Assembly (NCBI GenBank): GCA_023400235.1
Contig: JAEXFI010000014.1
Span: 139,408-203,407 of the forward strand
Reading direction: 5' to 3'
DNA: 64,000 nt
DNA from: Bacillota bacterium
GTDB lineage: Bacteria > Bacillota > Clostridia > Acetivibrionales > DSM-1351
Shown in pieces: positions 18,485 through 26,319 of this stretch. The notes under the pieces are model-generated. The model was not told where the DNA came from and ran no database searches. It was given only the letters and a program-made list of their open reading frames with translations. Numbering within the stretch: the stretch's first letter is position 1; every line of letters starts with the position of its first letter. A program made the position numbers and the translations under genes.

Positions 18485-18883
18485 TTATATTTCCCTTCTT
18501 CGGGGCTCTTTGGAAAATTTAATGATAATGGCAAAAATAATCCAAGCTACACCGCAATAAATTACAGAAGGCAAAAAGTATATAAAGTACATCAATTCCT
18601 TAAACATCCTGGAAAAACTGCCTGTCCCATAAAAACTGTACAAAGAGACTCCCAGTGAATAAAGGGCTGCAAGTATCATACTCACAGGCACCACCACAAG
18701 AGTTTCCCTGCCAAAAAATCTTTTATACAAGACCAGCAGCAGCAGGGGAAACACAACTGCAGTTATTCCGTATACAATATATATACCTGCCATGGTATCA
18801 ATCCTGACTATGGCAATGAGTAAAATGATTATTATGGCAGAATCCAGCAAACTGAGCACAAGTACCTTTAAAAAGTTCTTCAT
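18485..18883 (-). CDS. Small four-helix membrane protein, unknown
   Basis: 132 residues from an ATG at 18883 with an AGGAA site. Four hydrophobic segments are clear at about 5-28, 32-52, 62-85 and 98-122, with a basic tail (KFSKEPRRREI). There is no motif that I recognise. It lies 79 bases upstream of murI on the same strand. The membrane location is sure; function is not known. Confidence 0.7.
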   Translation of the reverse strand: MKNFLKVLVLSLLDSAIIIILLIAIVRIDTMAGIYIVYGITAVVFPLLLLVLYKRFFGRETLVVVPVSMILAALYSLGVSLYSFYGTGSFSRMFKELMYFIYFLPSVIYCGVAWIIFAIIIKFSKEPRRREI

Positions 18884-19131
18884 ATTATTTCCTGCTATCT
18901 CCCGTCTATGACATTAAGACCCGTCCAGTAAGTAATTGTTCCTTATAAATTATGTTACTTGTTATATACAACTTATATACAGCAACTCGTCAATTGAATT
19001 TTACTACATAATATAAAACAATACAATTATGCGGTAAATTTTGATAGTCTTAACTAAGCTTAGCTAAACTCTGAAGCAGGAATATCACCTCCGGCGCATG
19101 AACATGAAGCCCAGCCTCACTGTTTACTCCC

Positions 19132-19172
19132 AAAGAGGCCCGGCTTGGCGGTCTGCCAACCCGGGCCTTTTT
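19132..19172. terminator. Intrinsic terminator
   Basis: Stem AAAGAGGCCCGG plus TTGGC with complement GCCAA and CCGGGCCTTTTT. It adjoins the stop codon of the minus-strand YhcH/YjgK gene (19174), so it ends that transcript. Confidence 0.8.
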
Positions 19173-19173
19173 G

Positions 19174-19626
19174 CTAGACCTTGATTTTAACTACGATTTT
19201 ATTTACCTTCGAGGAGCTGTCCCAAATGCAGCCGGGTTTATGTACATCGTTTGGATAAAAAATTGCGAAATTCCCCGCAGATATATTTATAAAGGCAGCC
19301 TTGCCTCCGTGATAAAAAACAATATCCTTCTGCGGGTCATACTCCGAGCTGGGCTTAAAATCAGCCTTGAGCCCCCAGCCCATTGCTTCCACACCACCTG
19401 CCACGTACTGAATGTCTATATACTTTTCATGACTCTCCCATTGCTTTTGCGCCTCTTCCACAGTTTCGTAGGCCTGCACCAGGGCAAAAACCTCTCCTGC
19501 TTCAATGTCATAGCGCCCAACGGGTTTATTGTCCTTTATATGGTCAGTTATGAATTCAAAGCCCTTTATCAAATTCTTATGAAGGCTATAGTATTTCACC
19601 AAATTGTTCAAGCTGTCAGCAATCAA
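19174..19626 (-). CDS. YhcH/YjgK/YiaL family protein (DUF386)
   Basis: 150 residues, usual length for the family, read from a TTG at 19626 with AGAGGGAT upstream. The chain is a single beta-sandwich (cupin-like) domain: an opening MIADSLNNLVKYYS, a central ESHEKYIDIQYVAGG with metal-binding Glu/His, and FAIFYPNDVHKPG with a further His near the end. Relatives (YhcH, the EbgC subunit of evolved beta-galactosidase) are linked to sialic acid or other sugar use, often as anomerase-like helpers. No sugar operon adjoins it here, so the substrate is open. Confidence 0.9.
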   Translation of the reverse strand: MIADSLNNLVKYYSLHKNLIKGFEFITDHIKDNKPVGRYDIEAGEVFALVQAYETVEEAQKQWESHEKYIDIQYVAGGVEAMGWGLKADFKPSSEYDPQKDIVFYHGGKAAFINISAGNFAIFYPNDVHKPGCIWDSSSKVNKIVVKIKV

Positions 19627-19687
19627 GCAAATCCCTCTTTTCTGTAATTTTGTAATAGTGTTCTTATTATTTTATACAAAAATGAAG

Positions 19688-19710
19688 GATAAGGCAATTT
19701 TTGCCTTATC
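19688..19710 (-). terminator. Hairpin upstream of the YhcH gene
   Basis: GATAAGGCAA with TTGCCTTATC around a three-base loop, followed on the minus strand by CTTCATTTTTG. It could end read-through from the tRNA and repeat block before the YhcH gene; the T-run is offset, so this is tentative. Confidence 0.4.
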
Positions 19711-19740
19711 TGATAGGATATGTTCTGGGTGAATTCAGGA

Positions 19741-19900
19741 CTATAGAGTGAGAGGACTTGACGTCTTCCCCACTTTGTCCGCAGCCTGACGCTTAGACTT
19801 TAGTCCAGGCACGCTAGGCCACTGAGCACGTCTCCATGTTCTCAGGTTCAAGTCCTTTTGGGATGTATTATTATTGTTTTCCGCCTTTAACCCCGCCGGG
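19741..19900. repeat. tRNA-linked repeat module, copy 0 (degenerate)
   Basis: The most diverged of three copies. It begins with AGGACTTGAC (19753-19762), ends with GGTTCAAGTCCT (19845-19856), an inverted pair that matches the tRNA-Pro T-arm, and continues into a tail shared with copy 1 (TTTTGGGATGTATTATTATTG and CCGCCTTTAACCCCGCCGGG). The inner part differs strongly from copies 1 and 2. Confidence 0.7.
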
Positions 19901-20001
19901 AGGCCAGTGGGGCACACGGGGAGACTGGTCTCACCCGTGAGGCGCTTCGCGTCTGAACATAGTGAAAGACGCCCGTATTTTCCGCAGAAAATACAAGCGC
20001 C
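19901..20001. repeat. 101-bp hairpin repeat, copy A
   Basis: One of three copies (A, B, C) starting AGGCCAGTGGGGCA. It ends with a hairpin arm GTATTTTC-CGCA-GAAAATAC enclosed by GACGC / GCGCC, preceded by GGCGC-TTC-GCGTC. Copy B follows after two bases and differs at only a few positions. Confidence 0.8.
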
Positions 20002-20003
20002 AA

Positions 20004-20104
20004 AGGCCAGTGGGGCACACAGGGAGACTGGTCTCACCCGTAAGGCGCTTCGCGTCTGAACATAGTGAAAGACGCCCGTATTTCCCGCAGGAAATACAAG
20101 CGCC
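20004..20104. repeat. 101-bp hairpin repeat, copy B
   Basis: A near-identical tandem copy of repeat A. Its inner hairpin has changed on both sides (GTATTTCC with GGAAATAC), so pairing is kept. Confidence 0.8.
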
Positions 20105-20273
20105 GTGGTCGGAGTGAAAGGACTTGACGTCTGCTGCGCAGCCTGCCGCCTCGACTTTAGTCTCGGCACACTCGGCTAAAAATGCTTCGCATTTTCTTTA
20201 CGCCTCGTGCATTCTCAGGTTCAAGTCCTTTTGGGATGTATTGTTATTGTTTTCCGCCTTTATCCCCGCCGGG
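20105..20273. repeat. tRNA-linked repeat module, copy 1
   Basis: It opens with a 22-base perfect copy (20106-20127) of the 3' end of the nearby tRNA-Pro gene, including CCA, and ends with the T-arm sequence inverted (GGTTCAAGTCCT, 20218-20229). Inside are AAAATGC-TTC-GCATTTT and other small hairpins. Copy 2 at 20381-20514 is nearly identical over the first 120 bases. Confidence 0.8.
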
Positions 20274-20376
20274 AGGCCAGTGGGGCATACGGGGAGACTG
20301 GTCTCGCCCGTAAGGCACTTCGTGCCTTGAACGCACGTGAAAGGCACCTGTGTTTTCCGCAGAAAACACAAGTGCC
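20274..20376. repeat. 103-bp hairpin repeat, copy C
   Basis: Same family as copies A and B, but the stem letters have changed in step: GGCAC-TTC-GTGCC, then AAGGCAC, then GTGTTTTC-CGCA-GAAAACAC and GTGCC. Both sides of each stem changed together, so the fold seems to be under selection. Confidence 0.8.
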
Positions 20377-20380
20377 TAAT

Positions 20381-20514
20381 TGGTCGGAGTGAAAGGACTT
20401 GACGTCTGCTGCGCAGCCTGTCGCCTCGACTTTAGTCTCGGCACACTCGGCTAAAAATGCTTCGCATTTTCTTTACGCCTCGTGCCTTCTCAGGTTCAAG
20501 TCCTGATTTTTTTG
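20381..20514. repeat. tRNA-linked repeat module, copy 2
   Basis: It opens with the same 22-base tRNA-Pro 3' end (20381-20402) and ends with inverted T-arm GGTTCAAGTCCT (20493-20504), then runs into the T-rich tail of the tRNA terminator. The tail found after copies 0 and 1 (the TTTTGGGATGTA part) is missing here. Confidence 0.8.
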
Positions 20515-20517
20515 TAC

Positions 20518-20550
20518 AAAAAAATCCTTGACATAACTGTCAAGGATTTT
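20518..20550 (-). terminator. Intrinsic terminator of tRNA-Pro
   Basis: On the minus strand, AAAATCCTTGACA, loop, TGTCAAGGATTTT and then a T-run, starting seven bases after the encoded CCA of the tRNA. Confidence 0.85.
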
Positions 20551-20556
20551 GCCTTT

Positions 20557-20632
20557 TGGTCGGAGTGAAAGGACTTGAACCTTCAGCATCTTGGTCCCAA
20601 ACCAAGCGCGCTGCCAATTGCGCTACACCCCG
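20557..20632 (-). tRNA. tRNA-Pro (anticodon UGG)
   Basis: The minus-strand product is 76 bases with the 3' CCA encoded. The acceptor stem pairs CGGGGTG with CACTCCG (one G-U), discriminator A. The anticodon stem CTTGG / CCAAG encloses TTTGGGA, giving anticodon TGG for proline CCN codons. The T-arm is built around GGTTCAAGTCCT. It has its own promoter and terminator. The last 22 bases are repeated twice downstream in the repeat block. Confidence 0.95.
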
Positions 20633-20667
20633 TAAAACATACGCTTGACTTTCTCAAGCGCAAAAGT

Positions 20668-20696
20668 ATTGTACTATAGCCATGCCATATAATCAA
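20668..20696 (-). promoter_or_regulatory. Promoter of tRNA-Pro
   Basis: Minus strand TTGATT (20696-20691), 17 bases, TACAAT (20673-20668). A small hairpin CGCTTGA-GAAAG-TCAAGCG (20642-20660) lies between it and the tRNA 5' end. Confidence 0.65.
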
Positions 20697-21013
20697 TGTG
20701 AATTTCAGCCATATATTCGGGTTTAGCGCTGCGTTCCTTTCTCATTCTTTATTTTACGCCGGTTTTATATGTCGGACACAAATCGGAGAAACCCCGCTGC
20801 CCCTTTCTGCCTTACAACTTGCTCATTTTTTATATGTAATACAATTGAAATGTAATAAGACTTGAACCGTCATACGACTTTTTCTATAATAAGGAATAAT
20901 TAAACAATTAATCATGATTATACAAAGTTTAATTTATCCTCATAAAAGTCAAGATCATAATCTGGTTTTAGACTTTTATCAAAAAACACTATGTAGCTTC
21001 AAAGCATAAAGGA
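20697..21013. other. Non-coding stretch upstream of ttcA-like gene
   Basis: About 317 bases with no gene. Apart from the AAAGGAG before the next start, no clear promoter or RNA element was recognised. Confidence 0.5.
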
Positions 21014-21733
21014 GTGGTGCTTATACAACGTATTCTAGGGCAGGTCAGGAGAGCTATTCAAGACTACGCCATGATAGACGACGGTGACAAAATTGCTATA
21101 GGCGTAAGCGGCGGAAAAGATAGTATGACACTACTTACTGCGATGAAACTGTTACAGGGCTTTTTCCCAAAGAAGTTTGAAATAGAGGCAATTACCCTTA
21201 CCATGGGTATTGGAAATGCCGATTACACTTCGGTTTCCCGGTATTGCCGCAATATAGGCGTCAATTACACCATTGAGGAAACTCAAATAGGTAAAATCAT
21301 ATTTGAGATAAGACAGGAAAAGAATCCCTGCTCAATGTGTGCAAATCTTCGCAGAGGTGCTCTGCACAATGTATCAAAAAAGCTTGGCTGCAACAAGGTC
21401 GCACTGGGGCACCACAGGGATGATGCCATAGAAACCCTTTTGCTCAGCACTTTTTTTGAAGGCAATTTACATACATTTTCTCCTGTTACATATCTGGATA
21501 AAAAAGATCTGTATCTTATCCGGCCTCTTATATATACAGAAGAAAAGCAAATAAAAGCCGCTGTAAAGTCAGAACAGTTTCCCATTGTAAAAAGCCCCTG
21601 CCATGTAGATGGCTATACCAAGCGTCAATATGTAAAGGAACTGATTTATCAGCTTCAGAAGGAAAACCGTTATATTAAGAGCAATCTGTTTGGCGCCATA
21701 AAACGTGCACAAATAGACGGCTGGCATGAATAG
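21014..21733 (+). CDS. TtcA-family tRNA 2-thiocytidine synthetase
   Basis: 239 residues. It belongs to the PP-loop ATPases that thiolate tRNA: the ATP-binding loop is SGGKDS at 32-37. Cys106 and Cys109 (NPCSMCANLRRG) with Cys196 (KSPCHVDG) fit the three cysteines that hold the 4Fe-4S cluster in TtcA; GHHRDDAIETLL (132-143) is the second conserved stretch. In E. coli TtcA makes s2C32. It is shorter than E. coli TtcA, as many clostridial members are. The start is uncertain: GTG codons at 21014 and 21017 both lie against the AAAGGAG, closer than usual, but conserved family sequence begins a few residues later. Confidence 0.85.
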   Translation: MVLIQRILGQVRRAIQDYAMIDDGDKIAIGVSGGKDSMTLLTAMKLLQGFFPKKFEIEAITLTMGIGNADYTSVSRYCRNIGVNYTIEETQIGKIIFEIRQEKNPCSMCANLRRGALHNVSKKLGCNKVALGHHRDDAIETLLLSTFFEGNLHTFSPVTYLDKKDLYLIRPLIYTEEKQIKAAVKSEQFPIVKSPCHVDGYTKRQYVKELIYQLQKENRYIKSNLFGAIKRAQIDGWHE

Positions 21734-21765
21734 GCTCTGGTTTTCAATACAGAAGCCTGTCTTTA
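21732..21765 (+). terminator. Weak terminator-like hairpin after ttcA-like gene
   Basis: AGGCT-CTG with CAG-AGCCT around a ten-base loop, followed by GTCTTTATT. The stem is imperfect and the T-run is broken. Confidence 0.3.
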
Positions 21766-21830
21766 TTGATTTATTCCTGCAAGGGGAGAAATAGCTAAAG
21801 TTTAATAGTCATAAGGAAATGGAGATAAGG

Positions 21831-24683
21831 ATGATCAAGTACATAAGAAAAAGTCTGGCATTATTGCTAATGCTGGCGTTATTACTCGTTTCACTAAGTA
21901 CATATTCTTTCGCGGCACCTCTGGTAATAAACCAGACCGTGGAAAAACAAAATATAACCTCCGGGGTTGTGCTGGAGAAATATAACCGCTTTACCACCAG
22001 CGGCTGGATAAGGACCAACGTACTCAGGGTGGATTTATCCAACGAAAATGTCAAGGTTGATGGGCTGGTTAACAAGAACTCTGTTTCCAGCATAACCACT
22101 GTAAAGAACCTGGCAAAATCCGGCGGGGCGTTAGCTGCTGTAAACGCAAGCTTCTTTGACCCTTCCTCAGGCTCTCCCTACGGTCCTGTTGCCGCAAACG
22201 GAGAGTTTGCCATGGCATCTGCCGGGGACAATACAGATCACATAGCCACACTTGCCGTTGACAAGCTGAGTCGTGCCTTTTTTCAGTACTGGAAAACAGC
22301 TATAGAGCTTATAGCTCCCAACGGCACCAGGAAAAATGTGGCAGCCTACAATAACTATAACGGCTACTACAATTATAACATGTACATAGTTGACTCCAAA
22401 TGGGGCAGCAAGACACCGGGCGTCTCAAAGACATACCCCTCCTGGCTTGAAATGGTAGTAGAAGACGGGATAGTTAAAGGCTTCAGCGTAGACAGTCCCG
22501 GGATTGACATCCCTAAAAACGGTTATGTGGTGCTTGCTACCATGGGTCATCAGAAATATCTTACGGATAACTTCAAAGTAGGAGACCCTGTGTCCTACGA
22601 CATCCAGCTCAATGTTGACCAAAGTCAGCTTCAGATGGGACTTACCGGAGGAACCATGCTGGTTCAGGCCGGTAAGATTGCCTCCTTCACCCATTCGGCT
22701 GCAGGTAGCTCCAGGCAGCCAAGAACTGCCGCAGGCACCACCGCCGACGGTAAGACACTATTAATAGTTACCGTGGACGGAAGAAAGGATTCCAGCGTCA
22801 GCATAGGCATGACACAGGCAGAGCTGGCAGAATACATGCTGGAGCTGGGCTGTGCCAACGCTTTGAATTTTGACGGCGGTGGTTCCACCACAATGGTGGC
22901 AAGGCAGCAGGGAGACACAGCCGTATCCACCGTAAACACACCCTCCGATGGGTTTGAGAGAGGAGTTTCTGCTTCGCTGGGGGTATTCTCCATAGCTCCG
23001 CAGGGCCCTGTCGATTCACTGTTGGTCAGTGCCTATGAGGATTACGCCTTCGTAAATACTCCCAGAGCCTTTACAGTAAAAGGTGTGGATAAATACCTGA
23101 ATCCCGTGGATATAAGCAGTGCCGATATAAAATGGTCTGTGGCGGGAGTCAAGGGCACCTTTGCCGACAACGTATTTACTCCAACTACAGCCGGAAATGC
23201 AGTAATAACCGCCAAAATTGGAGATACCGTAGTAGGCACCTGCCCCCTGACAGTATTAAGCGCTCCGGTAAAGCTGGATTTAAATGTATCTGCGCTGAAC
23301 ACCTCTCCTGGAGGCACCACTACCTTTGCAGTGAAAGGTTGGGATAAGAACGGCTTCAGCGCCAGCATTCATCCTGCAGGCATAAAATGGGGAGTACTTA
23401 ACAATGTTGGAACCTTTGCATCAAATGTATTTACTGCAGGGAAATCGGGAACCGGCTATGTTTCGGCCTCCTTTGCAGGGGTTTCAGTATATTGCCCTGT
23501 TTCCATCAGTCAGCCCGGACTTAAAAAGGTAATTGAAGACTTTAACGGAAATACGGCTATGACGGTGGATGTTTCCGCCAAAACCGTAACCGGTAAATAC
23601 ACTTCAGCCACAAATGTCTATAAATCTGGTCCGTATTCCGGTAAACTCACCTATGATTTTACAAAAGGACTTGAATCAAACAGAGCCGCTTACATAAACC
23701 TTCCCGACGGTGGAAAAGCACTGGATAGTACCGCCACAAAGCTGGGAATGTGGGTATACAGCTCCTCTAAACGGCCTCTGTGGATTGGTGCAATCGTTAC
23801 CGACAAAAAAGGCAACCAGAATTACAAATATTTTACCAAGGATGTCAACTGGACAGGCTGGAAATACCTGGAGGTTTCACTTGAAGATATAAACAGCCCC
23901 TCAAAGGTTACAAAAATCTATGCGGTTCAGACCTCCAAGCAGAAAACCTCAGGCACCTTGTATTTTGATAACCTTACCATGGTGTATTCAGGATATCCTG
24001 AGGTACCTGCTTCAAAATCAGCTGTCACCACAGTTCCCAAGGATGAGGCCTATAAGGAGCGTACAGTTTCAGGCAATGACTCCTTAAGCTTTTCCGTCTT
24101 TGGACAGTCTGCAGCGCTTGACAAGAATAAGGATAAAACCCAGCTTGGTCTTTTAGCTTCGCTGGTGGGAAAAATAAATAAATACTTACAGCTATCGGTA
24201 GTAGTGGGTAAATATGACAACCTGTGGCCTTCCCTCAAAGTACCTGCGCTGTCTACAACAGCCAGCTACAAATCAATAGATAAAAACGGCAGCAGGCTTA
24301 TCCAGCTCAACACCTCCAAGGGAGGCTTGCGGGCTACTGACTACAATGAGTGGTTCTGGTTCAAAAACCAGCTCAGTACCTTTACGGGAAACAATCTGTT
24401 TGTATTCCTGGCAGATGCTCCCTCAAGCTTTAATGATACAAAGGAAGGACAGGTTCTGGCAGATATGCTGTCGGAGTATAAGAAGCAGAATCCGGACAAG
24501 AATGTCTGGGTGTTTTACAAAGGCACCGCCAATGAAAGCCACATGGACAAGGGCGTCAAGTACATAACCACTGCGGGCTTTGATGCAGCTGGCTTCAGCA
24601 CTCAGAATAAGGCCGCAGCAAAGTATGTCCTGGTAAAAGTTCAGGGAAAGACCGTTACATATCAGTTCAAGACACTTGACTAA
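21831..24683 (+). CDS. Secreted phosphodiester glycosidase-domain protein (NAGPA family)
   Basis: 950 residues from the ATG at 21831 (GGAG site six bases upstream; an ATG at 21819 is also possible). Signal peptide at 1-28 (LALLLMLALLLVS, cleavage after FAA). The NAGPA-type domain spans about 60-385: ALAAVNASFFD, LTGGTMLVQAG, RTAAGTTADGKTLLIVTVDG, and the signature ALNFDGGGSTTMV. Bacterial members act on N-acetylglucosamine phosphodiesters such as wall teichoic acid. Then two Big-type Ig modules (about 395-560), a beta-sandwich that looks like a carbohydrate-binding module (VIEDFNGN to LYFDNLTMVY, 565-715), and a C-terminal domain of about 220 residues with DNLWPSLKV and NLFVFLADAP that resembles a metallophosphoesterase-like companion but has no clear metal motif. 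No SLH modules. Likely acts on the cell wall or extracellular matrix. Confidence 0.8.
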   Translation: MIKYIRKSLALLLMLALLLVSLSTYSFAAPLVINQTVEKQNITSGVVLEKYNRFTTSGWIRTNVLRVDLSNENVKVDGLVNKNSVSSITTVKNLAKSGGALAAVNASFFDPSSGSPYGPVAANGEFAMASAGDNTDHIATLAVDKLSRAFFQYWKTAIELIAPNGTRKNVAAYNNYNGYYNYNMYIVDSKWGSKTPGVSKTYPSWLEMVVEDGIVKGFSVDSPGIDIPKNGYVVLATMGHQKYLTDNFKVGDPVSYDIQLNVDQSQLQMGLTGGTMLVQAGKIASFTHSAAGSSRQPRTAAGTTADGKTLLIVTVDGRKDSSVSIGMTQAELAEYMLELGCANALNFDGGGSTTMVARQQGDTAVSTVNTPSDGFERGVSASLGVFSIAPQGPVDSLLVSAYEDYAFVNTPRAFTVKGVDKYLNPVDISSADIKWSVAGVKGTFADNVFTPTTAGNAVITAKIGDTVVGTCPLTVLSAPVKLDLNVSALNTSPGGTTTFAVKGWDKNGFSASIHPAGIKWGVLNNVGTFASNVFTAGKSGTGYVSASFAGVSVYCPVSISQPGLKKVIEDFNGNTAMTVDVSAKTVTGKYTSATNVYKSGPYSGKLTYDFTKGLESNRAAYINLPDGGKALDSTATKLGMWVYSSSKRPLWIGAIVTDKKGNQNYKYFTKDVNWTGWKYLEVSLEDINSPSKVTKIYAVQTSKQKTSGTLYFDNLTMVYSGYPEVPASKSAVTTVPKDEAYKERTVSGNDSLSFSVFGQSAALDKNKDKTQLGLLASLVGKINKYLQLSVVVGKYDNLWPSLKVPALSTTASYKSIDKNGSRLIQLNTSKGGLRATDYNEWFWFKNQLSTFTGNNLFVFLADAPSSFNDTKEGQVLADMLSEYKKQNPDKNVWVFYKGTANESHMDKGVKYITTAGFDAAGFSTQNKAAAKYVLVKVQGKTVTYQFKTLD

Positions 24684-24710
24684 AGAAAAGATACTCTGAT
24701 TAAATAAGAA

Positions 24711-24880
24711 AGAGGCTGTTATAAAACGTATAAATTTGCAGAGTTGAAGGGGAAAAGTGCGGTTTTGCATCCATTTTTGAGAAAATGGATGCAGAATGCG
24801 GGCCTTAGCGTTTGGCCCACAAGCAGTTTTTTATAGGGAGTGTTGTAAAATGGAATTACTTTCATTTTACAACACTCCCT
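24711..24880. repeat. Possible MITE-like element with imperfect terminal inverted repeats
   Basis: The left end AGAGGCTGTTATAAAACG (24711-24728) matches the inverted right end AGGGAGTGTTGTAAAATG (complement of 24863-24880) at 13 of 18 positions; the same right-end sequence occurs again at 24835-24852, forming a perfect hairpin. A third hairpin, GCATCCATTTT / AAAATGGATGC, lies at 24767-24792. No open frame and no clear target duplication were seen, so this may be a set of terminators instead. Confidence 0.4.
24835..24880 (+). terminator. Hairpin with long perfect stem
   Basis: 18-bp perfect stem from AGGGAGTGTTGTAAAATG, ten-base loop, then ATTTTATT on the plus strand. It lies between the converging NAGPA-domain and galU genes. 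Confidence 0.65.
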
Positions 24881-24929
24881 ATTTTATTGCTTATACAAGT
24901 CGGCTGCCTTAGCTGACTTGCTCTATTTT

Positions 24930-25802
24930 CTACGGCAATCTTCCCACTCTATCCTTAAGAAAGCTTGTGAACTCAGTGCTAAGGTCTTCTCTCTTCAATG
25001 CAAATTCCACTGTGGCTTTTAAAAATCCAATCCTATCCCCCACGTCAAACCTGTCTCCTTCAAAATCATAGGCATACATGGCCTCACATTCCATAAGCTT
25101 CTGAAGTGCATCTGTAAGCCATATCTCTCCGCCCTTGCCCGGTGTTGCCTTTTCAAGAAACTCAAATATTCTCGGAGAAATAATATATCTCCCCAGTATT
25201 GCAACATTTGACGGAGTCTGGTCGACCTCCGGCTTTTCAACCAGACCTTTTACCTTGTATACCTTTTCATCTATCTGGTTTCCAGCTATTATCCCGTACT
25301 TGGATACATCCGGCAGGGGTACCTTCTGGACTCCAAGAATAGTTGTCCTGTACTCATTATAAACATCCATCAGCTGCTTGATACACGGAGTTTTGGAATC
25401 AACTATATCATCTCCCAGCAATACTGCAAAAGGCTCGTCTCCAATAAAGGATTTGGCGCAGTATATGGCATGTCCCAGCCCCTTCGCTTCCTTTTGCCTG
25501 ATATAATGTATATTTGCTATATTTGATATATCTTCTACACAGGTTAGCATCTCGTGTTTGCTCTTCCTTCGAAGTTCCTCTTCCAACTCGTAGGACTTGT
25601 CAAAATGATCCTCAATTGCCCTCTTGTTCCTGCCCGAAATAATCAGAATATCCTCAATACCTGCCGCTGCAGCTTCTTCAACTATGTATTGTATTGTGGG
25701 CTTGTCCACGATTGGAATCATTTCCTTGGGTGTAGCTTTTGTTGCAGGTAAAAACCTTGTTCCGAGGCCTGCTGCAGGTATAATCGCTTTTCTTACCTTC
25801 AT
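24930..25802 (-). CDS. galU: UTP-glucose-1-phosphate uridylyltransferase GalU
   Basis: 290 residues, usual length; ATG at 25802 with GGAGGAG. It makes UDP-glucose from UTP and glucose-1-phosphate for wall polymers and surface glycans. The nucleotide loop is AAGLGTRFLPATKATPKEM (10-28), followed by DKPTIQYIVEEA, GLGHAIYCA, the catalytic LLGDDIVD, LVEKP with the sugar-binding lysine, and GGEIWLTDAL. It converges with the NAGPA-domain gene; nothing in the sequence ties it to an operon. Confidence 0.97.
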   Translation of the reverse strand: MKVRKAIIPAAGLGTRFLPATKATPKEMIPIVDKPTIQYIVEEAAAAGIEDILIISGRNKRAIEDHFDKSYELEEELRRKSKHEMLTCVEDISNIANIHYIRQKEAKGLGHAIYCAKSFIGDEPFAVLLGDDIVDSKTPCIKQLMDVYNEYRTTILGVQKVPLPDVSKYGIIAGNQIDEKVYKVKGLVEKPEVDQTPSNVAILGRYIISPRIFEFLEKATPGKGGEIWLTDALQKLMECEAMYAYDFEGDRFDVGDRIGFLKATVEFALKREDLSTEFTSFLKDRVGRLP

Positions 25803-25982
25803 AACTCCTCCAAAATACTTTATTTTCTGTGCTTACCTATTTCCAATTTTAGCACATATACTACCCTTCAAACAACCTTCTGTCCATTATTACCCTTTAA
25901 AATTTTAATATTATGTATTCTATTACATCATCTTCTATTTATTCCACTTTAAAACAAATTTATGCCTGTGTTCAGAAATTAC

Positions 25983-26012
25983 TTGACGCTCCTTCTCCTG
26001 CAATGATATAAT
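25983..26012 (+). promoter_or_regulatory. Promoter of the FMN riboswitch transcript
   Basis: TTGACG (25983-25988), 18 bases, TATAAT (26007-26012), about 70 bases before the start of the FMN aptamer. Confidence 0.65.
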
Positions 26013-26079
26013 TCTATAAAACATATGGGAATAATTTAATTAGTTCTCATAATATTATTAACTATAATTTAATATTGCG

Positions 26080-26202
26080 TATCTTCAGGGCAGGGTGAAA
26101 ATCCCTACCGGCGGTAATATGCAGGAAATGCATTAGCCCGCGAGCGAAAGCAGACATGGTGAGATTCCGTGGCCGACAGTACAGTCTGGATGGAAGAAGA
26201 AT
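26080..26202 (+). ncRNA. FMN riboswitch (RFN element)
   Basis: The conserved aptamer is plain: CAGGGTGAAAATCCC-type opening (26087 onward), ACCGGCGGTAAT, AGCCCGCGAGCG, GTGAGATTCCG, GGCCGACAGT and AGTCTGGATGGAAGAAG. It binds FMN and lies ahead of the riboflavin transporter gene ribU. A terminator-like hairpin (26226-26254) follows the aptamer, so control is probably by FMN-induced early termination. Confidence 0.96.
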
Positions 26203-26225
26203 TGGCGTTTTTATATGCTGTTACC

Positions 26226-26270
26226 GAGCTCTGTTGATGTATAATCACAGAGCTTATTTATTTCTTTTTA
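26226..26270 (+). terminator. Riboswitch expression-platform terminator
   Basis: GAGCTCTGT with ACAGAGCTT around a 12-base loop, followed by a T-rich run (TATTTATTTCTTTTT). It lies between the FMN aptamer and ribU. Confidence 0.7.
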
Positions 26271-26319
26271 TCAGTCATCTGAAAGAACGCATACACAAAG
26301 CCTGGGGAGGTATTTTTGT

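Noticed and set aside
19741..20392. Open frames across the repeat block on both strands, some over 100 codons
   Set aside because: They lie wholly inside the tandem repeats, change frame between copies, have no ribosome binding site, and resemble only chance translations of such repeats.
20105..20514. Additional functional tRNA genes in the repeat modules
   Set aside because: Only the T-arm and acceptor end are copied; there is no anticodon arm or D arm.
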